In this document: positions 8,201 to 17,262 of the stretch, one piece after another
Layout of the letters: each line of letters opens with the position of its first letter
Numbering within the stretch: the first letter of the stretch is position 1
Assembly (NCBI GenBank): GCA_963818985.1
Contig: CAWFUJ010000001.1
Span: forward strand, 62,001-126,000
DNA from: JAFEDN01 sp963818985
GTDB taxonomy: Bacteria; Pseudomonadota; Gammaproteobacteria; Coxiellales; Coxiellaceae
Direction: 5' to 3'
Length of the DNA stretch: 64,000 nt
The notes under the pieces: generated by a model
Told to the model about the DNA's origin: nothing
Database searches by the model: none
What the model saw: the letters and a program-made list of their open reading frames with translations, nothing else
Position numbers and translations under genes: made by a program

Positions 8201-8881
8201 TCATTTGAAAGCCACACTTAAACGCAAACAAAATCCGGCTATGACCGGAGCAAGAACGATGGCCAACGCCAGCAAAGCACCTAACCAAGCCAAAGACCCG
8301 GCAATAGATTGGCCCGCGGTGGCCGCGTTGATTGCCGAGGTGGAAAAAATTAACGCCGGAATATATAACGGTAATAATATTAACCCTAATAGCAATCCTT
8401 GATGTGACAAGCTCACCGTCAGCGCTGAACCTATCGATCCCAAAAGAATTAATAAGGGTGTGCCTAAGAGCAAGGTGATCAACAACACCGAGGTGATATA
8501 TCCAGATAGATGAAATAAAAGAGATAAAAACGGAATCACGATGATAAGCGGTACGCACAGTAATAACCAATGAGCAATAATTTTAGCAAAAATTAATAAC
8601 GGCAAAGGGCAAGGACTAAAAAACCATTGCTCTAAACTACCATCTTCATAATCTTGTTGAAAAAGACGTGTTAAAGATAATAACAATGCTAATAATGCTG
8701 CCACCCATACCACACCAGGACCCACCATCTGTAAAATTTTTACGTCATGAGTCATCGACAAAGGGAATAAAATGACAACTAATATAAAAAACAACAGCGG
8801 ATTAATCCACTCTACTGGTCTTCGCCAGGTTAGCAAACATTCCCGACGAACTACTATTAAAAACGCACTGAGCAGCTGCAT
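8201..8881 (-). CDS. ccmB: Haem exporter permease CcmB
   Basis: A 226-residue membrane protein with six hydrophobic segments and the family N-terminus (VVRRECLLTWRRPVEWINPLLFF), plus QQDYEDGSLEQWFFSPCPLP in the cytoplasmic loop. CcmB is the membrane partner of the CcmA ATPase in the ABC complex that releases holo-CcmE. It begins two bases after the ccmA stop, consistent with one transcript and coupled translation. Confidence 0.93.
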   Translation of the reverse strand: MQLLSAFLIVVRRECLLTWRRPVEWINPLLFFILVVILFPLSMTHDVKILQMVGPGVVWVAALLALLLSLTRLFQQDYEDGSLEQWFFSPCPLPLLIFAKIIAHWLLLCVPLIIVIPFLSLLFHLSGYITSVLLITLLLGTPLLILLGSIGSALTVSLSHQGLLLGLILLPLYIPALIFSTSAINAATAGQSIAGSLAWLGALLALAIVLAPVIAGFCLRLSVAFK

Positions 8882-8883
8882 AG

Positions 8884-9501
8884 TTATTCTAAATTTAAGG
8901 TTTGATAACCCAAGTGTTTTTGGGTCAACGGGCGATGGGTAGTTAAAATAATCATTCCACCACTTTGTAATTGACTGTGGAATGATAATTGTAAATCCTC
9001 CATCATGTCTGTATCTAAGGCCGTAAAAGGTTCATCTAGAACCCAGAGAGAAGCGTGACTTAACAGTAACCTTGCCAATGCCACTCGCTGTTTTTGGCCT
9101 TGAGATAATTGATAGCCAAATTGATCTTGGAAAAACGACAATCCAACTTTGGCAACCGCCACCGATATATCTTTATCGCTCGCTTTTTTTTGTAAATTTA
9201 AATATAAATTTTCTTTAACTGTTAATGCATTCTTTACGGAAGTTTGATGGCTTAAATAATGGATTTGCTGTTGATAATTTATTTTTTGTTTTTGAATACA
9301 CCTTCCCTGCCAAATCACAGAACCTTCATGAGCTTTGGCTAAACCAGCTAATACTTTCAATAAACTAGTTTTTCCACACCCATTAGCACCGGTGATCTGC
9401 AACAATTGACCGCGCGCCAATTGGAATTGAATATTATCCCATACTACTCGATCTCCGCGTATAGAGCTCAGCCCATGGACTTGTAACGGAACTTGGTCCA
9501 T
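8884..9501 (-). CDS. ccmA: Haem exporter ATP-binding protein CcmA
   Basis: A 205-residue ABC ATPase. The Walker A motif is GANGCGKTS (about residue 37), the signature is LSQGQKQRVALARLLL, the Walker B is LWVLDEPFTALDT and the H-loop is LTTHRP. These mark a complete nucleotide-binding domain. The ATG at 9501 lies one base after the stop of the upstream gene and has GGCGGA upstream. An in-frame ATG at 9516 would add five residues. CcmA is the first gene of the ccm set here and drives haem handover to CcmE. Confidence 0.93.
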   Translation of the reverse strand: MDQVPLQVHGLSSIRGDRVVWDNIQFQLARGQLLQITGANGCGKTSLLKVLAGLAKAHEGSVIWQGRCIQKQKINYQQQIHYLSHQTSVKNALTVKENLYLNLQKKASDKDISVAVAKVGLSFFQDQFGYQLSQGQKQRVALARLLLSHASLWVLDEPFTALDTDMMEDLQLSFHSQLQSGGMIILTTHRPLTQKHLGYQTLNLE

Positions 9502-9502
9502 A

Positions 9503-10534
9503 TTATTTCCGCCCATTTCTGACTAACCTGACGATGAGTAAATAAACGAATATCATGGCTAACCATGTAAGGAACTGCCACCCGGCAAGCACCTGCCAAT
9601 GGTTAAATAAAACACCTATCAGACCTAGGCCAAACGAAAATAGTGCAAACATCGGCGTTGAATACCAAACTTTGACGCCTGCAAGACGGATGATATCGTG
9701 AAAATGATCTTGACTGGCTAACAATAACGGTTTTCTTTGCCTAAATCTAACTAACGAGACATGTAATAAATCAAATACCGGAAATGCTAAAATCCAGAGC
9801 ATAACCACAGGTTTAATTTTGATCGCATGGCTCTGACCTAAAGAAATGGCAAACCAAGCAACGATAAACGCAGTTAAGGTGCTACCTGCGTCTCCTAAAA
9901 AAATACTGGCCTGTTTACGCCATGGCAAGGGAATATTAAAACTTAGAAAAACGGTTAATAATGATCCAAAAATAATTAATAAGTAAAAACTGAGCAGATC
10001 ATTAGCAATCCAACTTAAATAACTTAAAAGAATGACTTGACCTACCGCAATGCTGCCTGCTAAGCCATCTTGGCCATCGATCATATTCATTGCGTTTAAA
10101 AATCCCACAATTAAAATCACCGTAAGAGGGATGGACAAAATACCTAAATGGATTTCCCCAAAAAAGAGTAAATTTCCTAAAGAAGTGATTTGTAAATGAC
10201 CCCAAACAGTTAAACATAAGGCGGCTGCAATCTGGCCAATTAATCGTAACTTCGAATTTAGCTCTTGATAATCGTCGATAACACCGATAATGAGTAACAA
10301 AACACTACCGGCAATTAGACCTCGGTAATTTTGCAATGATATCGGTAAAGACAACAATGCAAAACAAAACCCAAAAAAAATAGCAATCCCCCCAATCAGC
10401 GGTACCTCTTGCTGATGCTGCTTTCTACCCCCTGGACGGTCAACAAATCCAATACGAATGGCCAAAGGACGTAAAAACCAAATGCAAGATAAAGTGGCCA
10501 AGATGGCAATGATACCGCTATCAATAGCAATCAT
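9503..10534 (-). CDS. Undecaprenyl-phosphate sugar-1-phosphate transferase, WecA/MraY family
   Basis: A 343-residue polytopic membrane protein of glycosyltransferase family 4. Family motifs are present: DRPGGRKQHQQEVPLIGG near the N-terminus, the Mg-binding DDYQELNSK, NAMNMIDGQDGLAG and FLGDAGST, then a histidine motif (SQDHFHDII). It would transfer a HexNAc-1-phosphate to undecaprenyl phosphate to start O-antigen or other glycan synthesis. The ATG at 10534 has GGAGG nine bases upstream. It sits one base from ccmA, so it is co-transcribed with the ccm genes, an unusual pairing. WecA is the best guess, but the sugar is unknown. Confidence 0.85.
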   Translation of the reverse strand: MIAIDSGIIAILATLSCIWFLRPLAIRIGFVDRPGGRKQHQQEVPLIGGIAIFFGFCFALLSLPISLQNYRGLIAGSVLLLIIGVIDDYQELNSKLRLIGQIAAALCLTVWGHLQITSLGNLLFFGEIHLGILSIPLTVILIVGFLNAMNMIDGQDGLAGSIAVGQVILLSYLSWIANDLLSFYLLIIFGSLLTVFLSFNIPLPWRKQASIFLGDAGSTLTAFIVAWFAISLGQSHAIKIKPVVMLWILAFPVFDLLHVSLVRFRQRKPLLLASQDHFHDIIRLAGVKVWYSTPMFALFSFGLGLIGVLFNHWQVLAGWQFLTWLAMIFVYLLIVRLVRNGRK

Positions 10535-10590
10535 GATATGTGCCCTCCACAATATATCCTCCGCTCAGCGGAGCCGATACTCGGAATGAA

Positions 10591-10616
10591 GGGGGAGCGC
10601 TTCGCGCTGCTCCCCC
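10591..10616 (-). terminator. GC-rich hairpin downstream of comEA
   Basis: An 8-bp stem GGGGGAGC / GCTCCCCC encloses a ten-base loop that can itself pair partly (GCGC around TTCG). It lies after comEA on the minus strand and before the wecA-like gene, so it may end the comEA transcript. The following T-run is very short. Confidence 0.5.
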
Positions 10617-10707
10617 TTGCAATCCCCCATGGCGTAGAGATTTTCTACGAAAACTATTTTTAATGCCCACTCCTCACGAGAAGAATTGGTTACTTTCAAA
10701 AATATGA

Positions 10708-10992
10708 TTAGCTTACCACAATTCTACCAGGATTACGTTTTAAAATACTTTTTAATACCTTTTCAGAAATACCTTTAACATTGGTGAGATCATGCACCTC
10801 TTTAAAAGGTCCATGATCCTTTCGATATTCGACTATGGTCTTAGCTTTGTTTTTACCAATCCCCGGAGTAGTCGACAAAATAGACTGGTCTGCTGAGTTA
10901 ATATTTACGATTCCTGATTCAATCGGTTTAGCCTGCGCTAACCCTCCCATCAAAACCATCCACGATAGACTCACAATAATGCTCTTTTTCAT
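10708..10992 (-). CDS. comEA: ComEA-family helix-hairpin-helix protein
   Basis: A 94-residue protein with a cleavable signal peptide (about 1-21, ending AQA) and a pair of helix-hairpin-helix motifs (INSADQSILSTTPGIGKNKA and VHDLTNVKGISEKVLKSIL). Such proteins bind double-stranded DNA in the periplasm and pull it in during natural transformation. A GGAG Shine-Dalgarno precedes the ATG. It lacks the membrane anchor of the Bacillus protein, as is usual in Gram-negative bacteria. It lies downstream of pyrF on the same strand. Confidence 0.88.
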   Translation of the reverse strand: MKKSIIVSLSWMVLMGGLAQAKPIESGIVNINSADQSILSTTPGIGKNKAKTIVEYRKDHGPFKEVHDLTNVKGISEKVLKSILKRNPGRIVVS

Positions 10993-11070
10993 AATTCGCT
11001 CCTTTTAAATTAATTAATAATAAGAAATTAAGTTTATTAATTATAAGAGCAATGAATCAATACAGGATTT

Positions 11071-11793
11071 TCAGGGGCAAGGGGAATGAGACGAAAGCAA
11101 TTGATTTACTTGTTGCAGCACTTTTAAAGGTTCAATAGCCTGGGTAATGGATCGACCAATCACCAAATAGTCAGCACCGGCAGAGCAAGCTGCCTCTGGA
11201 GTCATGACTCTTTTTTGATCGCTAATGGCATCATCACTCAGACGAATACCAGGAGTGACTAATAGGAAATCGGCCGGCAGTTGTCCACGTAATAACTCTG
11301 CTTCCTGAGCCGAACAAACTACGCCATTTAAACCTGTCTCATGAGCTAACAATGCCAAACGCAGCACTTGGGTCTGCGCTGAGTTCTGCTGTCCCAATGC
11401 TAATAGATCTTCTGTGCTTAAACTCGTTAAAATAGTGACACCTATCAGCAGAGGACGTTTTTTCTTTGGCAATTCATCCAGTGCGTGACGAGCAGCCATC
11501 AACATATCACGTCCCCCCGACACATGGACATTGACCATCCATACTCCCAATTCTGCTGCACTTCGGCAAGCGCCTGCCACAGTTTGCGGAATGTCATGAA
11601 ATTTTAAATCTAAAAAAACGCTAAAACCACGTTGCATCAATTTTTCAATTAGGGAAGGTCCATAATGAGTGAACAAAATACTACCAATTTTTAAGCGACA
11701 TACACTAGGATCTAATTGTTCAACAAAAGCCATTACCTCTTTATCAGTTGAATGATCCAAGGCAATGATAATTCGTGGTCCTAGATTTTTCAT
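11071..11793 (-). CDS. pyrF: Orotidine 5'-phosphate decarboxylase
   Basis: A 240-residue TIM-barrel enzyme that converts OMP to UMP, the last step of de novo pyrimidine synthesis. The catalytic signature FLDLKFHDIPQTVAGA (about residues 57-72) and the phosphate-binding TPGIRL and DYLVIGRSI motifs are intact. The gene starts immediately after the lapB stop, so the two are translationally linked. The lapA-lapB-pyrF order is the usual one in gammaproteobacteria. Confidence 0.95.
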   Translation of the reverse strand: MKNLGPRIIIALDHSTDKEVMAFVEQLDPSVCRLKIGSILFTHYGPSLIEKLMQRGFSVFLDLKFHDIPQTVAGACRSAAELGVWMVNVHVSGGRDMLMAARHALDELPKKKRPLLIGVTILTSLSTEDLLALGQQNSAQTQVLRLALLAHETGLNGVVCSAQEAELLRGQLPADFLLVTPGIRLSDDAISDQKRVMTPEAACSAGADYLVIGRSITQAIEPLKVLQQVNQLLSSHSPCP

Positions 11794-12978
11794 TTAAGCA
11801 ACCTCTGCGGCTATTTTTTGCAGAGGCTTGACTGTATCCCAATGATGGCAGCTTGGACAATACCAAAAAAGTAATTTACTAGAAAAGCCGCAATGCCGGC
11901 ATCGATAAATAGATTTCTCGGTATGTAATTGTTGAATGATATTGAACAAAATGGATAATTTTTCACGTGGCTGGTCCTTGGAATTATTTAAATATAAACC
12001 TGCCAATCGATTTAAACCCTGCAATTCCGGCTTTGCATTCACGTGCATAGTAATAAAATCTAATGCGGCCTGATCGCCCTTATGACGTTGAATATAATTA
12101 GCAACGGTGATCACTAATGAAATATTAGGATAATCTTGCAAGCATTCCTTTAAATAATTTATTAATTGGATCTCTTCATTAATTTCACTATAACAAAAAC
12201 AAATGGGGCTGATGATTTCTGGGATAAAAAGACTATTTTGTAATTTAACCTGTTGATAATGACGAATGGCCTGGGGGTAATGCTTGGTTTCACAAGCCAA
12301 TTGTCCAGCAATTAAATTTGCTCTAACGCAATTTGGATCGGTACTGATGGCTTGTTGCAGATATTTAAGCGCGACTTCATAATTTCGTTGACGCGTCTCT
12401 TGCTCCGCCAGTTCACAGTAAAATTGCGCTCTCAATGATTCAGAGCCTTCCCCCGTTTCTGTCGCTAATTTTTCTGTTACCGCCAAGGCTTTAATCCACT
12501 CTTTTTCTTGCTGATAGATGCGTAGCAAAAATTGCAAACTATGTTGTTGTTCTTCACCTGATCCTTGTTTTAATTGCCTTAATTCTAAAAATATTTGTTC
12601 GGCTCGATCGAGCACTCCGGCACATAAAAAATCCTGACCTAACGCAAAAAGAGCTTGAAAATGATAACTTTCATCCAATTCGGGTCGGGCTAACAAGTTT
12701 TGATGAATCCGTATGGCTCGATCAACCTCGCCTCGACGTCTGAATAAATGTCCTAATGCTAAATGGATTTCTGCTGTGTCGCTATCCACTTCAGATAATT
12801 TAATAAAGACATCAACCGCTTTATCAGATTGCTCATTGATTAAATAACTGAGACCTTGGAAATAATCACGGCGCATTTGATGAGAAACTTTCGAGGAGGC
12901 ATGGTCTTTTTTACCAAAATACCAGCCAAAAGTAGCTGCAATCGGTAGTAGTAAAAAATGTAATGCTTTAATGACCAA
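11794..12978 (-). CDS. lapB: Lipopolysaccharide assembly protein LapB (YciM)
   Basis: A 394-residue inner-membrane-anchored protein with a short N-terminal hydrophobic segment (about 5-20), tetratricopeptide repeats (about 40-340) and a C-terminal rubredoxin-like zinc knuckle with two CxxC pairs (YRCRHCGF and WYCPSCHHWD). LapB works with FtsH to control LpxC turnover and so LPS amount. Length and domain order match E. coli LapB. It is followed without spacing by pyrF and preceded by lapA. Confidence 0.93.
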   Translation of the reverse strand: MVIKALHFLLLPIAATFGWYFGKKDHASSKVSHQMRRDYFQGLSYLINEQSDKAVDVFIKLSEVDSDTAEIHLALGHLFRRRGEVDRAIRIHQNLLARPELDESYHFQALFALGQDFLCAGVLDRAEQIFLELRQLKQGSGEEQQHSLQFLLRIYQQEKEWIKALAVTEKLATETGEGSESLRAQFYCELAEQETRQRNYEVALKYLQQAISTDPNCVRANLIAGQLACETKHYPQAIRHYQQVKLQNSLFIPEIISPICFCYSEINEEIQLINYLKECLQDYPNISLVITVANYIQRHKGDQAALDFITMHVNAKPELQGLNRLAGLYLNNSKDQPREKLSILFNIIQQLHTEKSIYRCRHCGFSSKLLFWYCPSCHHWDTVKPLQKIAAEVA

Positions 12979-13007
12979 AGTACAGATCTTCCTTATATAT
13001 GCACATG

Positions 13008-13253
13008 TTACGTACGGTCTTTACCATGTTGTTTTAGTTGTCGATTTAAATGATGAAGCTTTAATATTTTTGGAAAATTGATTAAATAACCTAAGATTAC
13101 ACCAATGGCTAAAACTAGTAAAATTAATAATGGCAAAAATATATGAGTTGAACCAAAATAGTAATCAATCTCCACTGAACGGGCGTTGATTAGAGTGAAA
13201 ATAATACCAGCTGCAATGACTATGAACCAAAGAAAATAACGAAGATAAATCAT
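13008..13253 (-). CDS. lapA: Lipopolysaccharide assembly protein LapA
   Basis: An 81-residue protein with two transmembrane helices (about 3-24 and 40-62) and a basic C-terminal tail. The NARSVEIDYYFGS loop and ILGYLINFPKIL segment match the DUF1049/LapA family. LapA partners LapB in LPS assembly control. It is the first gene of lapA-lapB-pyrF here. The ihfB gene normally found between rpsA and lapA is absent; the gap holds only palindromic sequence. Confidence 0.88.
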   Translation of the reverse strand: MIYLRYFLWFIVIAAGIIFTLINARSVEIDYYFGSTHIFLPLLILLVLAIGVILGYLINFPKILKLHHLNRQLKQHGKDRT

Positions 13254-13273
13254 TTTTACTTCTTCCTTGCGGT

Positions 13274-13302
13274 GTCATCCCGCGGCTTGACCGCGGGATG
13301 AC
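13274..13302. repeat. Palindromic repeat, GTCATCCCG family
   Basis: A perfect inverted repeat with 12-base arms, GTCATCCCGCGG and CCGCGGGATGAC, around a five-base loop CTTGA. It lies between rpsA and lapA. A fragment (GGGGATGACC) follows a few bases later. Other members lie at 15832, 17220, 29062, 31894, 31943 and 38394. Confidence 0.9.
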
Positions 13303-13345
13303 AAACCATTGCGGGGATGACCATTCCCAGCAGATGACAGTGTCT

Positions 13346-15004
13346 TTAATCCTGCGTATCTTCTCCCTCTTTATTTTTCATTTGCTCTTTTAACAAATCA
13401 CCCAAGGTGGTTTTAGTGGATTCGACACTCTTAGTCGCGGGCTTGGATTGAGTGGCCTTATGAGACACTTGCAGCTGACGGTTTTTACGGTCAACACTCA
13501 CGATCTTAACCGGAATTTTTTCGCCTTCTTTCAGTTCTTCACGCATATCTTCAGTTCTTTGAAAACTGAATTCACTAATTCTTAACTGACCAAACACTTG
13601 ATCCGCCAATTGGACAGTGGCTCGTTTAGCTTCGACAGAAACCACTATCGCATCAAAAGTGTCATTTTTATCGCGGCCTTCCATAAATTCAGCCACCGGA
13701 TCTTCTTCTAATTGACGAATACTTAAAGAAATACGTTCACGATCTGGATCAATTCCTAAAATTACCGCTTCAACTTCTTCGCCCTTGCTGTATTTACGCA
13801 CCGCTTGGTCTCCCGCCTCAGTCCAGGAAATATCGGATAAGTGAATTAAGCCATCGATATCACCTTCTAAACCAACAAATATTCCAAAGTCAGTAATCGA
13901 ACGAATTTTGCCCTTAACTTTCTCACCTTTGGTATGCTTTTCAGAAAAATCTTGCCAAGGATTTGGACGACATTGTTTAATTCCCAAAGAGATACGGCGG
14001 CGGTCTTCATCAACTTCTAAAACCATCACTTCAACTTCATCGCCTAATTGAACCACTTTACTGGGATGAATATTTTTGTTGGTCCAATCCATTTCAGTCA
14101 TGTGAACCAATCCTTCTACGCCCTCTTCCAATTCCACAAAGCATCCGTAATCGGTGATGTTACTAACGGCGCCAAACACATGGGAACCTTTAGGATAACG
14201 ACGAGAAATGTTTCGCCATGGATCTTCCATTAATTGCTTCATACCCAAGGAGATACGATTTTTTTCACGATCAAATTTTAGAATTTTGACCCGATGCTCT
14301 TCACCCACTTTCAGCACTTCGCTAGGATGTTTAACACGTTTCCAGGAAATGTCGGTCACATGCAATAAACCATCAATACCACCTAAATCTAAAAAGGCGC
14401 CGTAATCGGTGATATTTTTAACAATACCAATGACTTCTTGGCCTTCTTGTAATTCATCTAAGCGAGCTTCTCGTTCAGCAGTTGTTTCTCGTTCCAAAAC
14501 CGCTCGTCGTGATAACACAACGTTATTGCGTTTTTGATCCATTTTAATAATTTTAAATTCTAAAGTTTTACCTTCTAAATAGCCGGGATCGCGCACTGGT
14601 TTAACATCTACAAGTGAACCTGGTAAAAAGGCGCGTACCGAGTCAATTTCGACAGTAAAACCACCTTTCACACGTTCAATGATCGTGCCAGTAATAGGTT
14701 CACCATTTTCATAAGATTTTTCAAGTTCCAGCCAAGTCCTGGCACGGCGGGCTTTTTCGCGAGACAAACGAGTTTCGCCAAAACCATTTTCAACTGTTTC
14801 AATGACGACATCGATACTATCACCAACCGAGAGTTGTTCATCATGAAATTCACTGGCGGAGATCACTGCGTCGGATTTTAATCCGGCATTGACTACGACT
14901 TGACCGGGATTTAAAGCAATGATTTTAGCCTTAACTAAGGTCCCAGGACGAAGATCCAGGGCGGCAATACTTTCTTCAAACATTTCTGCAAAATTTTCGC
15001 TCAT
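13346..15004 (-). CDS. rpsA: 30S ribosomal protein S1
   Basis: A 552-residue protein with six S1-type OB-fold RNA-binding domains (motifs such as KGGFTVEIDSVRAFLPGS, DYGAFLDLGGIDGLLHVTDI and DFGIFVGLEGDIDGLIHLSD). It binds mRNA and docks it on the 30S subunit. The length is that of Gram-negative S1. The ATG at 15004 is used. A TTG one codon earlier is possible but unlikely. It stands between cmk and the lap genes, the classical order. Confidence 0.97.
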   Translation of the reverse strand: MSENFAEMFEESIAALDLRPGTLVKAKIIALNPGQVVVNAGLKSDAVISASEFHDEQLSVGDSIDVVIETVENGFGETRLSREKARRARTWLELEKSYENGEPITGTIIERVKGGFTVEIDSVRAFLPGSLVDVKPVRDPGYLEGKTLEFKIIKMDQKRNNVVLSRRAVLERETTAEREARLDELQEGQEVIGIVKNITDYGAFLDLGGIDGLLHVTDISWKRVKHPSEVLKVGEEHRVKILKFDREKNRISLGMKQLMEDPWRNISRRYPKGSHVFGAVSNITDYGCFVELEEGVEGLVHMTEMDWTNKNIHPSKVVQLGDEVEVMVLEVDEDRRRISLGIKQCRPNPWQDFSEKHTKGEKVKGKIRSITDFGIFVGLEGDIDGLIHLSDISWTEAGDQAVRKYSKGEEVEAVILGIDPDRERISLSIRQLEEDPVAEFMEGRDKNDTFDAIVVSVEAKRATVQLADQVFGQLRISEFSFQRTEDMREELKEGEKIPVKIVSVDRKNRQLQVSHKATQSKPATKSVESTKTTLGDLLKEQMKNKEGEDTQD

Positions 15005-15087
15005 CAAAATACCTAAAATTTATTAGACCACATGTGCTATTAACTAGATAAATAATAGATCATGTGGGTAAAAGTTAATAATAAGGC

Positions 15088-15783
15088 CTAAGCCTCCCCA
15101 TGTTCAGCTGTTATCTGCTGCGGAACGTTAGCCAAAACTTTGGCAAAAACCTGATCAATAGACAAGCCGCTCGTTTCGATCAACACTGCATCTTCAGCAG
15201 GCTGCAGCGGCGAAACAGCACGCTTTGAGTCTCGATGGTCACGTTTGGCCAAGTCTTCACGAACGGTCTGTAGATTAACATTTATACCCAGCTCTTTCAA
15301 CTGCTTATAGCGACGCCCAGCGCGCTCCTCTGCCGTAGCGGTCAAAAAGAACTTAACCATCGCGTCTGGAAAAATTACCGTGCCCATATCCCGACCATCG
15401 GCTACTAGACCCGGCGGCTGACGAAAATCGTGCTGACGCTGCAATAAGGACTCACGGACAAAAGGTTTTGCGGAAATTTGCGAAGCCATTTTGGCGCAAG
15501 CTTCAGTACGAATGGGTTGACTGACATCATGGCCATCGCAAAAGATTTGAGCAACAGACCCAGCACTGTCTGAAGTAAAATTAATTTTCAAATTGCTGAC
15601 TATATTCATCAGCTCTTGGTCATGGTCAGGAGGAATTTGATAATGTAAAACGGCCCAAGCGACAGTGCGGTACAAGGCTCCGCTATCCAACCAATGCCAA
15701 TGCAAATGCATTGCCAAACGTTGGGCAATAGTGCCTTTGCCGCAACCACTGGGGCCATCGATAGTAATTACCGGTATGAACAT
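15088..15783 (-). CDS. cmk: Cytidylate kinase
   Basis: A 231-residue P-loop kinase that phosphorylates CMP and dCMP. The ATP-binding ITIDGPSGCGKGTIAQRL lies at the N-terminus and the substrate-binding VADGRDMGTVIFPDA near residue 125. The lid region with AEERAGRRYKQL is present. Length is typical. It sits between aroA and rpsA as in many gammaproteobacteria. Confidence 0.96.
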   Translation of the reverse strand: MFIPVITIDGPSGCGKGTIAQRLAMHLHWHWLDSGALYRTVAWAVLHYQIPPDHDQELMNIVSNLKINFTSDSAGSVAQIFCDGHDVSQPIRTEACAKMASQISAKPFVRESLLQRQHDFRQPPGLVADGRDMGTVIFPDAMVKFFLTATAEERAGRRYKQLKELGINVNLQTVREDLAKRDHRDSKRAVSPLQPAEDAVLIETSGLSIDQVFAKVLANVPQQITAEHGEA

Positions 15784-15831
15784 TCGGCCATTGTAGCAGC
15801 AATTCTCGCTGAATACAGCGCAAATAAATAT

Positions 15832-15870
15832 GTCATCCCGGAAAACGCATAGCGTTTATCCGGGGTCCAA
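15832..15870. repeat. Divergent palindromic repeat overlapping the aroA stop codon
   Basis: The sequence begins GTCATCCCGGAAAACGC, has a short loop, and returns as GCGTTTATCCGGGGTCCAAG. It shares GTCATCCC and the GGGGTCC-type end with the GTCATCCCG family but has different inner arms. The last three aroA residues and its stop codon are encoded inside it. Confidence 0.75.
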
Positions 15871-17172
15871 GTTGATATTCATTCCAACTTGTTTGGCCAG
15901 TTCAATAAAATTCGGAAATGAAGTTGCGATGGACTCGCAGCGCTTCACTATGATGGGTGCTCTAGCTATTTGTCCGGCGATTGCAAAGGCCATTGCGACA
16001 CGATGGTCATCGCAACTATTGATTATTCCACCCGAGAATTTGCCACCTTTAATGCCAATTCCATCCGCAAATAGCCGATGCTCAATCGCCGTGTTGGTTA
16101 ATCCGGCAGACATCGCTGCCAAACGGTCGCTTTCTTTGACCCGCAATTCCTCGGCACTTCGTAGAATGGTATTTCCCTTGGCACATGCAGCTGCTATAAA
16201 AATAATTGGAAATTCATCCATGCTCAAACTGACTTGCTCTACCGGTATTTCAATGCCTTTCAAACGACTATAACGCACCCAGATATCGGCACTAGGCTCT
16301 TGCGAATATTCGCCGGTTTTCATATTTCCTATCTCTATTTCTCCGCCCATTTTCCGTAAAATGTGGATAACACCCAAACGAGTTGGATTAATGCCAACAT
16401 TCTTAATAATTAACTCAGATCCCGGGGTAATAAGCGCGGCCACGATAAAAAAAGCGGCTGAAGATAAATCACCTGGGATATGAATGGTCGCAGATTGCAA
16501 ATCCCCCTTCCCCTCTATGCTTATTTGCTGAGGTTTTTTCATCAGCGGATAAGAAAATGCTGATAACAAACGCTCCATATGGTCGCGTGTGGGTATCGGT
16601 TCAATAACCGTGGTCGTCCCCCGTGCATATAAACCTGCGAATAGTAAGCCAGATTTCACTTGTGCACTGGCGACCGGCAATTGATAGCAAATGCCCAATA
16701 AACTTTGACCGCCTTGAATAGCAAGTGGCGCAGTGCCCTGTGGCGACATGGCTATTTTTGCTCCCATCTGTGTCAATGGTGCTACGATTCTATTCATAGG
16801 GCGTTTTGTTAATGAGGCATCACCCGTTAATCGACTAGAAAAATTTTGCCCCGCTAGTAATCCAGTCAGTAGCCGCATAGCGGTGCCAGCATTGCCCAGG
16901 TCTAATTGATCATGAGGGCTACATAACCCCTGACGACCCACACCTTGAATACTCAGTTGATGTTGTTCAACTTTAATCGATACTCCCAGTTGCTGAAGCG
17001 CAATTAGACTCGCTTGGTTATCAGCTCCCATTAACGGATTACATAAGATCGACTCTCCTTCGGCGATAGCACTCAGCATTAACGCGCGATGAGAGATGGA
17101 TTTGTCACCCGGAACAGAAATTTCCCCACGCACTGCAGAATCGGGAATGATTTGTAGATCAAACTGGGACAT
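15856..17172 (-). CDS. aroA: 3-phosphoshikimate 1-carboxyvinyltransferase (EPSP synthase)
   Basis: A 438-residue enzyme of the shikimate pathway that joins phosphoenolpyruvate to shikimate-3-phosphate. Family motifs are present: VPGDKSISHRALMLSAIAEG at the N-terminus, LGNAGTAMRLLTGLLAG (about 90-106), and the C-terminal EELRVKESDRLAAM and DDHRVAMAFAIAG. The C-terminal residues LDPG and the stop lie in a palindromic repeat. The LGNAGTAMR pattern places it nearer class II-type sequences. serC follows upstream and cmk downstream. Confidence 0.96.
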   Translation of the reverse strand: MSQFDLQIIPDSAVRGEISVPGDKSISHRALMLSAIAEGESILCNPLMGADNQASLIALQQLGVSIKVEQHQLSIQGVGRQGLCSPHDQLDLGNAGTAMRLLTGLLAGQNFSSRLTGDASLTKRPMNRIVAPLTQMGAKIAMSPQGTAPLAIQGGQSLLGICYQLPVASAQVKSGLLFAGLYARGTTTVIEPIPTRDHMERLLSAFSYPLMKKPQQISIEGKGDLQSATIHIPGDLSSAAFFIVAALITPGSELIIKNVGINPTRLGVIHILRKMGGEIEIGNMKTGEYSQEPSADIWVRYSRLKGIEIPVEQVSLSMDEFPIIFIAAACAKGNTILRSAEELRVKESDRLAAMSAGLTNTAIEHRLFADGIGIKGGKFSGGIINSCDDHRVAMAFAIAGQIARAPIIVKRCESIATSFPNFIELAKQVGMNINLDPG

Positions 17173-17219
17173 TAAAAATACTCCGGAAAAAGCAAAGCCC
17201 TCATCCCACGAAGCTGTAT

Positions 17220-17245
17220 GTCATCCCGCGGCTTCGCGGGATAAC
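17220..17245. repeat. Palindromic repeat, GTCATCCCG family
   Basis: Arms GTCATCCCGCG and CGCGGGATAAC pair with one mismatch around a four-base loop. It lies between aroA and the serC stop at 17263. A short relative (TCATCCCACG) precedes it by about twenty bases. Confidence 0.8.
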
Positions 17246-17262
17246 GGACTCCTTACCTTAAG

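Noticed and set aside
8193..8570. 125-codon minus-strand frame overlapping ccmB
   Set aside because: Same strand but a different frame from the clear CcmB; composition is typical of an out-of-frame shadow.
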